From CBDBBY01 sp965203795 (GTDB taxonomy: Bacteria > Pseudomonadota > Alphaproteobacteria > Rhodobacterales > Rhodobacteraceae): a DNA stretch of 64,000 bases. The notes beneath the pieces are model-generated. The model had not been told where the DNA came from. It did not search any database and saw only the letters and a list, made by a program, of their open reading frames with translations. The DNA lies in the NCBI GenBank assembly GCA_965203795.1, contig OZ241915.1:3038001-3102000 (forward strand), in the 5' to 3' direction. Of this stretch, positions 43,489 to 52,579 are shown piece by piece; positions within the stretch are counted from its first letter, which is position 1; each line of letters starts with the position of its first letter. Made by a program: the position numbers and the translations under genes.

Positions 43489-43938
43489 ATTCCAAGTACA
43501 CGCCGGGACCGCAAAGCCGTCAAGTACTGTCCGAACCTGTTCAAAGTTCGATTCCCTTGGCACGGCACTGGATCGCTCCCAGATGCCATAGGGCTTTGCC
43601 GCCGCCCGCCGCCGAATACGGATGCCCGCCTGAGACAAAGATGCATCGATACCGCAACTCCCGGCTGTGCAGCCTGCGTCGCAAGCCATTCCAGAAGTCG
43701 GAGCCCAACAAATCGATCTTGAAGTTCGAGACGCTTGTCCTTCAGCGTCTCCACCGACTCTCGCTCCACGCAACCGACACCACGGCGCACGATCAGTAAA
43801 GTTCAGCTTCACGCACGGAACCAAATCCCTTGACATACCGGGTCCTTATAAAATTGGCTGCTCCTCGACGAAAACCAATGCACCATAAACCGATTAGTCG
43901 CCGCACTAGATAAATGAACGTCTTTTATATCCGAGTAT
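43489..43938. other. Gap between the MttB-like gene and the AT-rich insert
   Basis: About 450 bases. The left 300 are GC-rich with Arg-rich open frames on both strands that I do not believe. From about 43800 composition turns AT-rich, marking the boundary of the next insert. The MttB promoter should be at the left end. No RNA gene or repeat was seen. Confidence 0.5.
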
Positions 43939-44490
43939 CTATTCTACAATGACAGTTTGTGCCCTTGCAACAAGTTCATCGACGCTTTTGATAGCCGCAT
44001 TAGCCGCCACAGGCTTGATATGCGGTTTCAACTGGCTCAGCCGAGCACCTCGCACATGCACGGCTGGATCTGTGTATCTTTTACTCCGCAAAATATATAA
44101 TCCAGTTGTTAACCCTTCAAGCTCATCTACATTCTTCGACGCAAGCTCCCGAACCACAAACTCAATTTGTCCATCCAACCTGCAATGCAACTCATCATCT
44201 TCCCTAAAAAAGTCTTCCCCAAGTTTTGTAACCCGAATCCTTGGCCGGAACCCCCATTCCGGAACCAGCTCAACGAGCGCGCAACTATGAACTTCGGCAA
44301 TCAAGTACGACAGATCAAAAGAAAATGGCCCATACTTGTACAATACAAAATTCCACTGAAAAGAAATTTCCATCAACTCTTGCAACAAATACACATTCTT
44401 CTGAATATGGGTCTCGCCACACCAACTATCGCTTTCCCACATTTTGTTCATCGTACGCAAAACCAACGAAACCGCATGCCGATATTCCAT
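43939..44490 (-). CDS. YwgA-like protein paired with an HD phosphohydrolase
   Basis: A 183-residue protein resembling the YwgA family (and more loosely phage-associated GepA/SocA-like proteins): Ile-Gln-Lys-Asn-Val-Tyr-Leu-Leu-Gln-Glu-Leu near residue 30, then Tyr-Lys-Tyr-Gly-Pro-Phe-Ser-Phe-Asp-Leu. The function is unknown. In Bacillus, as I recall, ywgA neighbours the HD-domain gene ywfO, so the pairing seems conserved over distance. Its start is two bases after the HD gene stop. Base composition is much more AT-rich than the core genes, indicating transfer. Confidence 0.6.
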   Translation of the reverse strand: MEYRHAVSLVLRTMNKMWESDSWCGETHIQKNVYLLQELMEISFQWNFVLYKYGPFSFDLSYLIAEVHSCALVELVPEWGFRPRIRVTKLGEDFFREDDELHCRLDGQIEFVVRELASKNVDELEGLTTGLYILRSKRYTDPAVHVRGARLSQLKPHIKPVAANAAIKSVDELVARAQTVIVE

Positions 44491-44492
44491 CG

Positions 44493-45814
44493 TTATCCTC
44501 CGATTTTTGCATTTGTTTTGGATCGATAGCCTTGGCCGCTCAGCCAGTTCATGACCTGTTCATATATCGATCCGTCAGCGTAAATTCGAGAAACCGCCGC
44601 CACGAGCGGCATACCCAGCAACTCCGATAAATTTATTGACGACACCGTGCTATCGCCATTGACCAGTACTGGCATATCTCGCATTTGACTTTTCTCGACA
44701 AAATGATCCATTCTCAATGAGCTCTCCGCAAATTTTGTAATTAATTCGCGATAAACCGATTTTACACCACCACCACCTATTTCGGCAGCATTCCACGCCG
44801 GCGCATATACGACTTTGAAATGATTTCTTTTAACAATGCGCTGCGCATGAACGCTGCTTGCATTCCCGCAACCTTGAGAATGATAAAGGGCCGCATTCAC
44901 TTCGTTGTCCGTTAAACTAAGCAATTGCTCAGCATCTCTGGTAAACCGCTTGTTCGGCAACCATTCAACCAGAAAGTCGGCCAAATGTATATCGTATATC
45001 CTACGAATTGCGTGAAGATAAACCTGCTTGTACATATAGTATCTCGCAATACCTAGTGCCTCAACCGCATGTATTCCACCTAATTCTATTCCAAGTTCCG
45101 GCGTTATACCTTCCGCTGAACCTCCGGCTTCGCCACCCTCAAGAATCCGAATGCAGTCGATTAATCGGAAATGATCGAATTTGCCATACGCAACACCTAT
45201 GTGATATGAATCGCGCAACAAATAATCCATTCTGTCGGCACCTAGGCGTTGTCAATAATGATATTTGACATAATTCGTTCCCAATTTGAGAATTCAATAT
45301 CTTCCGCGATGTCCATTCCTACCGCTAGTTTCATTACATGCGCCGGAATGATTGGAGGGATTAAATTCAAAAATATTTCTTGCAGTTCAGAACTTTCAAT
45401 AATTTTCATTGTAAAATGCTCATGCTTTGTGCCGAAATCCAATAGGCGATGCTCCGCTGCATGAGAATACGGTAGGTGGCCAATATCATGGCATAATGCC
45501 GCCATTCGTAGCACTCTGCGCCAGTATGTCAATTTTTCGGGATCTCTCAGTTCTGGGAGAAGTGTACGAATTCTATCGGTAACGTTGTTTGGGTTTGTAA
45601 TCACATCGAACACTCTGCTCGCAAGCTCCATTACTCCTAAAGAATGTTCAAATCGCTTGTGCGACGCGCCAGGATAAACCTGAAATGTTAGTGCAAGTTG
45701 ATGGATGTGACGCAACCGTTGCAGTGGCCTTGAATTGAGGAGCGCCCTTTCGTCGTTATTCAATCTAATAAAGTTGTGAATTGGATCCCTTATTTCATGT
45801 ATGATTTTTGACAT
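44493..45814 (-). pseudogene. HD-domain phosphohydrolase (SAMHD1/dGTPase-like), frameshifted
   Basis: Two adjacent frames together make one COG1078-type protein of about 440 residues. The first (45814-45242, 190 residues) has Asp-Pro-Ile-His near the start, Phe-Glu-His-Ser-Leu-Gly and the HD motif Cys-His-Asp-Ile-Gly-His. The second (to 44493) opens with Met-Asp-Tyr-Leu-Leu-Arg-Asp-Ser-Tyr-His-Ile-Gly-Val-Ala-Tyr-Gly. Family members read Ala-Asp-Arg-Met-Asp-Tyr across the junction, and those codons are present at 45238-45221 in the other frame. One missing base near 45241 explains the TAG. Such enzymes hydrolyse dNTPs. It may be a recent mutation, an assembly error or reinitiation at ATG 45230. 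Confidence 0.78.
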
Positions 45815-46229
45815 CGCTAATTTTTCCTTGAACGGCCCGAGGGCCGATGTGCGGCCTTCATGGGTGCGCGAGCCCGCAATTCGCCAGAATCTCTGGCGCA
45901 GAAGTAGCGACGGCGCTTGGAACGCGTAATCCCCGGTGTTGCGTTCCGTCGCTGCATCGGATGCCTAGACAAGTGCTGCATGTGATTCGCAAATCGATAC
46001 TTCATCCATGTGCGTCGCATGAACATTACTCGAACGCAATGGCCGGGGCCGATTTATTTTTCACTGTCGCCGGCTCTTCTTCTGTTCGGTTCGCGGGGGT
46101 CGATACTCGATCGTTGAAGGAACGCTTCCGCTGGCCAGCCAAGCCGTTGCCGCGGATGGATTTTCTTTGAGGAATGAAGCTCGTCGGTGGTGCCGACACT
46201 GGCAGTGCCGGAGATCCCCGGCCCGCGAC
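45815..46229. other. Gap upstream of the HD gene
   Basis: About 415 bases between the HD start and the aminotransferase stop. It holds the right boundary of the AT-rich insert (near 45830) and presumably the HD-YwgA promoter. No gene, tRNA or repeat was recognised. Confidence 0.45.
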
Positions 46230-47429
46230 TCAGCTCAGCTGCGACACGACGTCCTGAATTCGCAGGCACGCACGCTCAAGCAAATCGTCCGATTTCGCAA
46301 AACAGAGCCGGAAGTGGCCGGGCGTCCCGAATTCGCTCCCCGGCACGACAGCTACGCCTGCAGTGTCCAGCAAATGCCCGCAGAAGCCGCCGTCGTCCTC
46401 AAGCACGGTTCCATCCGGCGCGGTTGCTCCGAGCAGCTCTGCGCAATTCACGAAATGGTAGAACGCGCCCTCCGGCTGGGACAGGGACAAGCCGGAAATC
46501 CGCGAAAGAATTTCGCAAACGAGATCCCTGCGGCGCTCGTACGCATCGCGCCACGCTGCCAGAAAATCCTGCGGCCCGGTCAGCGCCGCCAGCGCGGCCG
46601 CTTGGCCGACCGACGAGGCGTTGGTCGTCGACTGACCTTGCAGCTTGACCATCGCAGCGATCAGATCCTGCGGACCGGCTGCGTATCCGATCCGCCATCC
46701 GGTCATGGCATGCGACTTCGAAACGCCGTTCACCGTGAGGATTCGATCCGCGAGGTCGGGCGCGGCTTCGGCCATCGTGGCGAACCGCGCCTGCCCGAAT
46801 ACGATCTTCTCGTAAATGTCGTCGCTGATGACGCAAACGCCCGGACGTCTGCGCACGACTTCAGCGAGGGCCGCAAGCTCCTCAATGCTGTAGACGGCGC
46901 CGGAGGGATTGCCGGGCGAATTCAGAATGACCCAGCGGGTTCGAGGGCCTATCGAGGCGGCAAGCGCATCAGGCAGCAGCTTGAACCCGGCAGCTGCATC
47001 GCAGGCCACGACGACAGGCGTTCCGTCCGCGATCCGGACCATTCCGGGATAGCTTACCCAGTAGGGCGACGGAATCACAACTTCGTCCCCCGGGTCCAGA
47101 GTCGCCAGAAGCGCATTGAAAATCAGCTGCTTCGCGCCTGTGCCGACAACCACGTTCGCGGGATCGCTTTGCAGCGAATTCTCCGTCCGCAGCTTTTCAG
47201 CCGCGGCCGCGCGAAGCTCCGGGATTCCCGCTACCGACGTGTAGCGCGTCTGCCCATGCAACGCCGCCTTGTGGGCTGCTTCAACGACATGCGGCGGCGT
47301 GTCGAAATCAGGCTCGCCTTCGCCGAGTCCGAACACCTCGCGGCCGGCGGCCTTCAGATCCCTGGCGATCTGGCTCAGCTTCACCGTTCCGGACTCGGGC
47401 GCCCGGGATATTCTTTCGCTGATTTTCAG
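46230..47429 (-). CDS. aspC: Class I aminotransferase (aspartate aminotransferase type), probable CTG start
   Basis: A 399-residue PLP enzyme moving amino groups between aspartate and 2-oxoglutarate. Seen are Gly-Glu-Gly-Glu-Pro-Asp-Phe, Asn-Ser-Pro-Gly-Asn-Pro-Ser-Gly, the PLP Lys in Asn-Gly-Val-Ser-Lys-Ser-His-Ala-Met, and the carboxylate-binding Arg in Phe-Arg-Leu-Cys-Phe-Ala. No ATG, GTG or TTG lies near the conserved start. CTG 47429 begins Leu-Lys-Ile-Ser-Glu-Arg, has GGAG six bases upstream and gives the family length. A TTG at 47546 would add 39 Arg-rich residues. The enzyme call is strong; the start is inferred. Confidence 0.9.
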   Translation of the reverse strand: MKISERISRAPESGTVKLSQIARDLKAAGREVFGLGEGEPDFDTPPHVVEAAHKAALHGQTRYTSVAGIPELRAAAAEKLRTENSLQSDPANVVVGTGAKQLIFNALLATLDPGDEVVIPSPYWVSYPGMVRIADGTPVVVACDAAAGFKLLPDALAASIGPRTRWVILNSPGNPSGAVYSIEELAALAEVVRRRPGVCVISDDIYEKIVFGQARFATMAEAAPDLADRILTVNGVSKSHAMTGWRIGYAAGPQDLIAAMVKLQGQSTTNASSVGQAAALAALTGPQDFLAAWRDAYERRRDLVCEILSRISGLSLSQPEGAFYHFVNCAELLGATAPDGTVLEDDGGFCGHLLDTAGVAVVPGSEFGTPGHFRLCFAKSDDLLERACLRIQDVVSQLS

Positions 47430-47649
47430 GAAGCGCTCCGATGCGCGTGAACGTCGCGCAGCCAGCCTTGTCGGCGCCTGCCACCTCGGCCGTTCCGTGC
47501 CCTGCAGGGCATGGGCGCGACCGGCGCGCTCCAGCCAGAACGACAACCGCCGCCCCCGGATGTTCGGAACCCGGAAGGCGGCGGAAAAGAACTGGTGGAG
47601 GTTGGCAGCCTAATCGGTCACACCAACTCCAACTGCCGAAATCGAATGA

Positions 47650-47814
47650 TCAGCTGACCTTGTCCATGGGCTCGTCCTCGGACATGTCCATGTCTTCCAT
47701 TTCCATTTCCATCTCGGCGTCCATGTCTGCGTCGTCATCCATCATGGCGCAGCCGCCAAGCATCAAAAGGGCAACAGAGCCGCACGCGAGCGCACGCTTA
47801 AGTGCTAGAGTCAT
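47650..47814 (-). CDS. Small Met- and Asp/Glu-rich lipoprotein
   Basis: A 54-residue protein too short for most gene callers. Residues 1-21 form a lipoprotein signal (basic start, Val-Ala-Leu-Leu-Met-Leu-Gly-Gly) before Cys22. The mature 33 residues contain nine Met and 15 Asp or Glu, in repeats such as Met-Glu-Met-Glu-Met-Glu-Asp-Met-Asp-Met. The stop is TGA at 47652-47650. The pattern suggests metal (perhaps copper) binding or simply a charged spacer; I know no family. It stands alone between the aminotransferase and methyltransferase genes. Confidence 0.68.
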   Translation of the reverse strand: MTLALKRALACGSVALLMLGGCAMMDDDADMDAEMEMEMEDMDMSEDEPMDKVS

Positions 47815-47922
47815 GTTCTCGTTCCTTCCATCTGGAGTTTTCCGCTAACTCTCTAATGCAACATGCTAAGACATGAGTTCCGATTGCGCAACATGTGTTT
47901 TGGGGGTGCTGCGGCGGGCGGC

Positions 47923-48837
47923 TCACCCGTTCACTTGGCCGCTCTTGAACGACAATCGAAGAAACAAGTACCTGTTGTACTTGCAGAACGCCTCCTTGCT
48001 CCGGTCCCGCCCGTGCAGCCGGTGCCCGAGCCTTGCCCGCTTTCGTCGGCCGACAGCGGCCCGGAACGCGGCGGCGGCAATCCCGTGCCGCAGCGGAAAG
48101 GCCGCTTTCAGCCCGCCATCGACGAGCCGCAGCGATCTTCCAATGAGATTCAGAAAGTCCTGTTCAAGCTCCACCGACGGCGCGACGCCTTCCGTGACGT
48201 CCGCTTCCGAAACGACTCCGAACGGGCTTTCCGCGATTGCGGCGCGGAATGCCGACAGCCGATGCCCTCCGCCAACCAGGCCCTTGTCCGGGGAATGGTC
48301 CTGCCCGAATGCCTCGGTTCGGAAACAGTCGGCGATCAGCACTGAGCCGTCGCCGTTTGCAATCTCAGCCGACTTCCCGAGCGCGACATCAATCGGTATG
48401 TACTGGAAGCTTTCGGAAAACAGCACGATGTCGAAGCGCCGGCCGGCGTCGAATTCCTCGAACCTGCAGTGATGGACGGCGGCCGACGGCGCGTTGGCAA
48501 CGCACCTTTCCGCCAGGAACGCGCTCGGAACGACGATTTCGACTTCGTGCCCGAGCTCGGACAGGTCGCGGGCCGTTTCGCCCGCGCCGCCGCCCACATC
48601 AAGCACGCTCAAGCGGCTGGGCGGAAGCATGCCCAGCAGCTTCCTCGTATACGCCTGCTGGGCTTCAAGCAGGTTCCCCGCGCACGGCTCAAGCCCGCCT
48701 TCCCAAAGGCCGTAGTGCAGATGTTCCCGGCCGGTGAGGAATTTTGCCATCGAGACTCCGATTTCGAGCGCCAAGGATTTCGTGTCGATTTTGCCGCGCA
48801 AGGAGGGCATCAGCGCACGCGTGTCGTCCAAAGGCAT
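47923..48837 (-). CDS. Class I SAM-dependent methyltransferase
   Basis: A 304-residue protein with a methyltransferase core: SAM site Val-Leu-Asp-Val-Gly-Gly-Gly-Ala-Gly-Glu-Thr-Ala near residue 80, then Phe-Asp-Ile-Val-Leu-Phe-Ser-Glu-Ser-Phe-Gln-Tyr-Ile. The opening Glu-His-Leu-His-Tyr-Gly-Leu-Trp recalls phosphoethanolamine or small-molecule methyltransferases. Substrate unknown. The C-terminus is Arg-rich. It precedes the small lipoprotein gene on the same strand. Confidence 0.8.
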   Translation of the reverse strand: MPLDDTRALMPSLRGKIDTKSLALEIGVSMAKFLTGREHLHYGLWEGGLEPCAGNLLEAQQAYTRKLLGMLPPSRLSVLDVGGGAGETARDLSELGHEVEIVVPSAFLAERCVANAPSAAVHHCRFEEFDAGRRFDIVLFSESFQYIPIDVALGKSAEIANGDGSVLIADCFRTEAFGQDHSPDKGLVGGGHRLSAFRAAIAESPFGVVSEADVTEGVAPSVELEQDFLNLIGRSLRLVDGGLKAAFPLRHGIAAAAFRAAVGRRKRARLGHRLHGRDRSKEAFCKYNRYLFLRLSFKSGQVNG

Positions 48838-48870
48838 CCCGGACGGCGGTTCAAGGCGCAGTTCATCAAG

Positions 48871-49365
48871 CTAAAGCAGCGGGCCGAACGCTAGAAACAC
48901 CTTCTCATAGACGCGCCGCTTGAAAGGAACCGCATAGTTGACGAGCTCGTCAGGATGCAGCCACCTCCATTCCGAGAATTCCGGCTCTTCCGTGTCAATG
49001 TCAATCTGGGCGTCGATGCCGACGAATCGAAACAGGAACCACTTCTGCTTTTGGCCCCGGAACTTCCCGCCCCATAGCGAAGGCACGAGGCTGTCGGGAA
49101 GGTCGTAGCGCACCCACCGGTCGATGCTCGAAACCGGCTCCACCAGCGATTGGACGACCCCGGTCTCCTCGCGCAGTTCACGCAGTGCCGCCGACTTCGG
49201 GCTTTCGCCGGGGTCGATGCCGCCTTGCGGCATTTGCCAAGCGTCGCGCGCGCCATCGATGCGCCTGCCTGCGAAGACTTCTCCGCGCTTGTTGCACAGC
49301 ATGATTCCGACGCACGGCCTGTACGGAAGCTTGTCGTAGCCGACCGGGGCGGGCGCGATGCCCAT
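48871..49365 (-). CDS. rppH: RNA pyrophosphohydrolase (Nudix)
   Basis: A 164-residue Nudix enzyme that removes pyrophosphate from 5' ends of mRNA, starting decay. The Nudix box is Gly-Gly-Ile-Asp-Pro-Gly-Glu-Ser, then Arg-Glu-Leu-Arg-Glu-Glu-Thr-Gly. Trp-Gln-Met-Pro-Gln-Gly and Gly-Gln-Lys-Gln-Lys-Trp-Phe are RppH features. It ends the rsfS-rlmH-gpmI-ctpA-rppH run, a common alphaproteobacterial order. Confidence 0.95.
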   Translation of the reverse strand: MGIAPAPVGYDKLPYRPCVGIMLCNKRGEVFAGRRIDGARDAWQMPQGGIDPGESPKSAALRELREETGVVQSLVEPVSSIDRWVRYDLPDSLVPSLWGGKFRGQKQKWFLFRFVGIDAQIDIDTEEPEFSEWRWLHPDELVNYAVPFKRRVYEKVFLAFGPLL

Positions 49366-49401
49366 GCGGACGGCTTCCTTCGAGGCATTCGCCCGAAGGG
49401 C

Positions 49402-50733
49402 CTACCTCGTAGCCGACAACGTGGAGAGCCCGTTCAGGAGGTCGATGGCGTAAGCCATCTGGGAATCGCTGCGGCGCAGTTCCGCCATCGCTTCAAGCCG
49501 CTCCTGTTCGCGCGCAACGGCCTCTTGGTCATCAATCAGGCTGTCGCTTTCCAAGCTGCTGTCGAGATCGGCCTCGGAAAAGAAGGACTGCTCCTCGTCC
49601 TCCAATTCCTCGTCCTCGGCCGCCGGAATCTGTCTCTGGATTACAATGTCCGGAAGTATCCCCTGGGCTTGGATCGACCGTCCCTCCGGCGTGTAGTAGC
49701 GCGCCGTCGTCAGCCGGAGCGCCCCGAACTCTTCAGACAGCGGAACGATCGACTGCACGGAACCCTTGCCGAAGCTTTTCGTTCCAATCACGACGGCCCG
49801 GCCATGGTCCTGAAGCGCGCCGGCGACGATTTCGGAGGCAGACGCGGAGCCGCCGTTGATCAGCACGACAATCGGCAATCCGTTGAGAAGGTCGCCGTTC
49901 TCAGCCTCGTATCGCTTGGCGCCCTGCCCGTCCCGCCTTCGGATGGAAACGATTTCGCCGGTCTCGAGGAACGCGTCCGAAACCTCGACCGCTGTGGTCA
50001 GCAGCCCGCCGGGATTGTTCCGCAGATCCAGAACCGCGCCGATGACCTGGTCCGTCCCGCCCGCTTCGCCGAGCGTCTCGGGAAGCCCGGTTTCGATGTT
50101 GTTCATCGTCTGCTCGTTGAACGACGTGATCCGGATCACGACGACATCATCCTCTAGGCGCACTCTTGCGCTCGGGGTCTTGATCGTCGCCCTTGTGATG
50201 ACCACGTCGAACGGCGCATCCTCCCCCTCTCTTTCGATCGTGAGCGTGATGTCGGACCCGACGGGTCCGCGCATCTTCTTGACCGCTTCGCTGAGCGTCA
50301 GGCCTAGCACCGGGTCGCCGTCGAGCTGCGTGATGAAATCTCCCGGCTGCAGCCCGGCCTCGGCGGCTGGCGTGTTGTCGATGGGAGATATCACTTTGAT
50401 GTAACCGTGCTCCTGAGTGACTTCGATTCCGAGCCCGCTGAACTCCCCCGACGCCTGCTCGTCGAGCTTTTCCATCGCCGCGGGCGACAGGTAGGAGGAA
50501 TGCGGGTCAAGCGACGAGAGCATTCCGTTGACAGCGCCCTCGGTGAGCTCAGTCTGATCGACCTCTTCCACGTAGTTGTCCCGCACCTGCTCGAAGATCG
50601 TGATGAACAGGTCCAGATTTTCGTAAACCGTTCGTTCCTGCAGCGAATCCTGGGCGATCAGCGGGGCCGAAACGTAGACGGTTGCAGCGGCGCCGACGGC
50701 GCCGCCGAGCAGAAGTGCAGTAAGCGTTCTCAT
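49402..50733 (-). CDS. ctpA: Carboxy-terminal processing protease (S41 family)
   Basis: A 443-residue periplasmic serine protease: N-terminal signal sequence (1-27), a PDZ domain (about 90-175) and the S41 catalytic part. The Ser is in Asn-Gly-Gly-Ser-Ala-Ser-Ala-Ser-Glu and the Lys in Gly-Thr-Lys-Ser-Phe-Gly-Lys-Gly; Leu-Arg-Asn-Asn-Pro-Gly-Gly is also present. The tail (about 375-420) is very acidic. It cuts C-termini of envelope proteins. Confidence 0.95.
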   Translation of the reverse strand: MRTLTALLLGGAVGAAATVYVSAPLIAQDSLQERTVYENLDLFITIFEQVRDNYVEEVDQTELTEGAVNGMLSSLDPHSSYLSPAAMEKLDEQASGEFSGLGIEVTQEHGYIKVISPIDNTPAAEAGLQPGDFITQLDGDPVLGLTLSEAVKKMRGPVGSDITLTIEREGEDAPFDVVITRATIKTPSARVRLEDDVVVIRITSFNEQTMNNIETGLPETLGEAGGTDQVIGAVLDLRNNPGGLLTTAVEVSDAFLETGEIVSIRRRDGQGAKRYEAENGDLLNGLPIVVLINGGSASASEIVAGALQDHGRAVVIGTKSFGKGSVQSIVPLSEEFGALRLTTARYYTPEGRSIQAQGILPDIVIQRQIPAAEDEELEDEEQSFFSEADLDSSLESDSLIDDQEAVAREQERLEAMAELRRSDSQMAYAIDLLNGLSTLSATR

Positions 50734-51012
50734 GGTCCGATCTTCGATTTCGCAGTTTGAGCCGAATTGCCGCGTCCTGTTGCGGGAGGGTCGCGTCCCG
50801 CGCGGTCAATCCTGATTCCGATGGCTTTCCAATTCGCATGCGCGGAGCGCGCCTTCAAGGCATGGCCGCTTCACACTGCAGCGAACCGGCGACCGCGCGC
50901 CGCAACAGCCGGGGTTTTTATCACTGCGGCAGGGGACCCGCAAACGAAACGGGCGCCCCCGGCGGAAGCGGTCGGCGTTCGAGGGAATTCCCCGCCCGCA
51001 CCCGGCGGGCCT

Positions 51013-52578
51013 TCATTCAACACGGAAAATGAGGCTTTCGCCGGTCATTGCGGGGGATTTCGGCAGCCCCATCAGTTCAAGCAGCGTCGGAGCCAAGTCC
51101 GAAAGCCTGCCGTCGCGCAGACGCGCGCCTCCCTCCCCGCCGACAAGGATCGCCGGAACAGGGCTGGTCGTATGCGCAGTGTGCGGCCCGCCTGTTTCCG
51201 GGTCGATCATCAGTTCGCAGTTTCCGTGGTCGGCCGTGACGATCATCGCGCCGCCCGCTTTCCGGATCGCGCGCACGGCGCGGCCCAGTCCCTTGTCGAC
51301 GGCTTCGCAGGCCTTCACTGACGCCTTCAAGCTGCCGGTGTGGCCGACCATGTCCGGGTTGGCGAAATTCGCGACAACAAGATCGAAGCCGTCCAGGATT
51401 GCCGACGACAGTCGATCCGCCACTTCGGCGGCGGCCATTTCAGGAGCAAGGTCGTAGGTGGCGACTTTCGGGCTCTGCGCCATGTGCCGCGCCTCGCCGC
51501 GCTCCAGCCGCTCCTTCCCGCCGCTGAGGAAGAAAGTCACGTGCGGGTACTTCTCCGTTTCGGCGACCCGGAACTGGGTCCGGCCGTGACTTGCCACCCA
51601 CTCGCCGAGCGCGCCCGCGATTTCCGGCTTTTCGAACAATGCGCCGAGCCATGGCTTCCGGTCCTCGAAGTAGGCCACCATCCCGAGCATGGCCGACAGC
51701 CGCCGCCGATTCGAGACATCGAATTCGCGAAACCCGGGGTCTGCGATCGCGGCCGCGATCTGGCGCATCCTGTCGGAGCGGAAGTTCGCCATGAAGAACC
51801 CGTCCCCGTCGCCCGCACCCGCGTAATCCCCGATCACGGAAGGCAGGATGAATTCGTCGGTTTCGCCGCGCGCCTCGGCCGCTTCAACGGCATCCAGAAC
51901 GGTAGGCGACCGCTCTCCGCGGCCGAGGACGATGGCCTGCCAAGCCCTTTCGACCCGGTCCCACCGCCGGTCCCGGTCCATTCCGAAATACCTACCGCCC
52001 ACGGTCGCGATCCGAACGCCTTCCGGCAAGCCATCTTGCAAGCGGCGCAAGTGTTCCGCGGCCTGGCCCGGCGGAGTGTCGCGCCCGTCGGTCAGCGCAT
52101 GAACCCAAACATGAAGCCCGGAAGCCGCCAAAGCCCGTGCGGCTTCGACCACATGCGTCCCGAGCGCGTGGACGCCGACCTCCGAAACCAGCCCGACGAC
52201 ATGCGCCCGCCCGCCGGAAGCCAATACCGCGCTCTCGAATTCGCGCAGCGCCGGTGCCGTACGGAACTCGCCGCTCGCGATCGCGGAGCTGATGCGCTGC
52301 ATCTCCATCAATATCGTGCGCCCGGCGCCAATGTGCAGATGGCCGACCTCGGAGTTGCCTATGCTTCCTTCCGGAAGCCCGACCGCATCCCCGTGCGCCT
52401 TCAGCCTCGCGTTCGGGCACTCCGCCATCAGCTCGTCGAAGACGGGCGTGCGGGCGAGCGCCTGCGCGTTTCCTTGGCGTTCGCTTCTCAGCCCCCAACC
52501 GTCGAGGACGCAGAGGACGACCGGCTTGAACGCCGCCGCTTCGCGTTCGTTGGCCGCGCCCGAGATGGGCCGATTCAG
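51013..52578 (-). CDS. gpmI: 2,3-bisphosphoglycerate-independent phosphoglycerate mutase, start unresolved
   Basis: An approximately 510-520-residue glycolytic mutase. The metal/active-site Ser is in Gly-Asn-Ser-Glu-Val-Gly-His; Asp-Gly-Arg-Asp-Thr-Pro-Pro and Ala-Asp-His-Gly-Asn are also present. The first in-frame ATG (52428) would cut off the conserved Val-Leu-Asp-Gly-Trp-Gly metal site, which is encoded upstream in the same frame. Between the upstream in-frame stop and that motif there is no ATG, GTG or TTG. Candidate starts are CTG 52578, just after the rlmH stop, or ATC 52590 with GGAGGG seven bases upstream. The CTG is given here. Confidence 0.9.
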   Translation of the reverse strand: MNRPISGAANEREAAAFKPVVLCVLDGWGLRSERQGNAQALARTPVFDELMAECPNARLKAHGDAVGLPEGSIGNSEVGHLHIGAGRTILMEMQRISSAIASGEFRTAPALREFESAVLASGGRAHVVGLVSEVGVHALGTHVVEAARALAASGLHVWVHALTDGRDTPPGQAAEHLRRLQDGLPEGVRIATVGGRYFGMDRDRRWDRVERAWQAIVLGRGERSPTVLDAVEAAEARGETDEFILPSVIGDYAGAGDGDGFFMANFRSDRMRQIAAAIADPGFREFDVSNRRRLSAMLGMVAYFEDRKPWLGALFEKPEIAGALGEWVASHGRTQFRVAETEKYPHVTFFLSGGKERLERGEARHMAQSPKVATYDLAPEMAAAEVADRLSSAILDGFDLVVANFANPDMVGHTGSLKASVKACEAVDKGLGRAVRAIRKAGGAMIVTADHGNCELMIDPETGGPHTAHTTSPVPAILVGGEGGARLRDGRLSDLAPTLLELMGLPKSPAMTGESLIFRVE

Positions 52579-52579
52579 A

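Noticed and set aside
43489..43836. A 116-codon N-terminal extension of the MttB-like gene
   Set aside because: Composition is not family-like, and the conserved protein begins at ATG 43488.
43830..43854. TTGACA followed by TATAAA, considered as a promoter before the AT-rich insert
   Set aside because: The spacer is only 11-13 bases, too short for a sigma-70 promoter.
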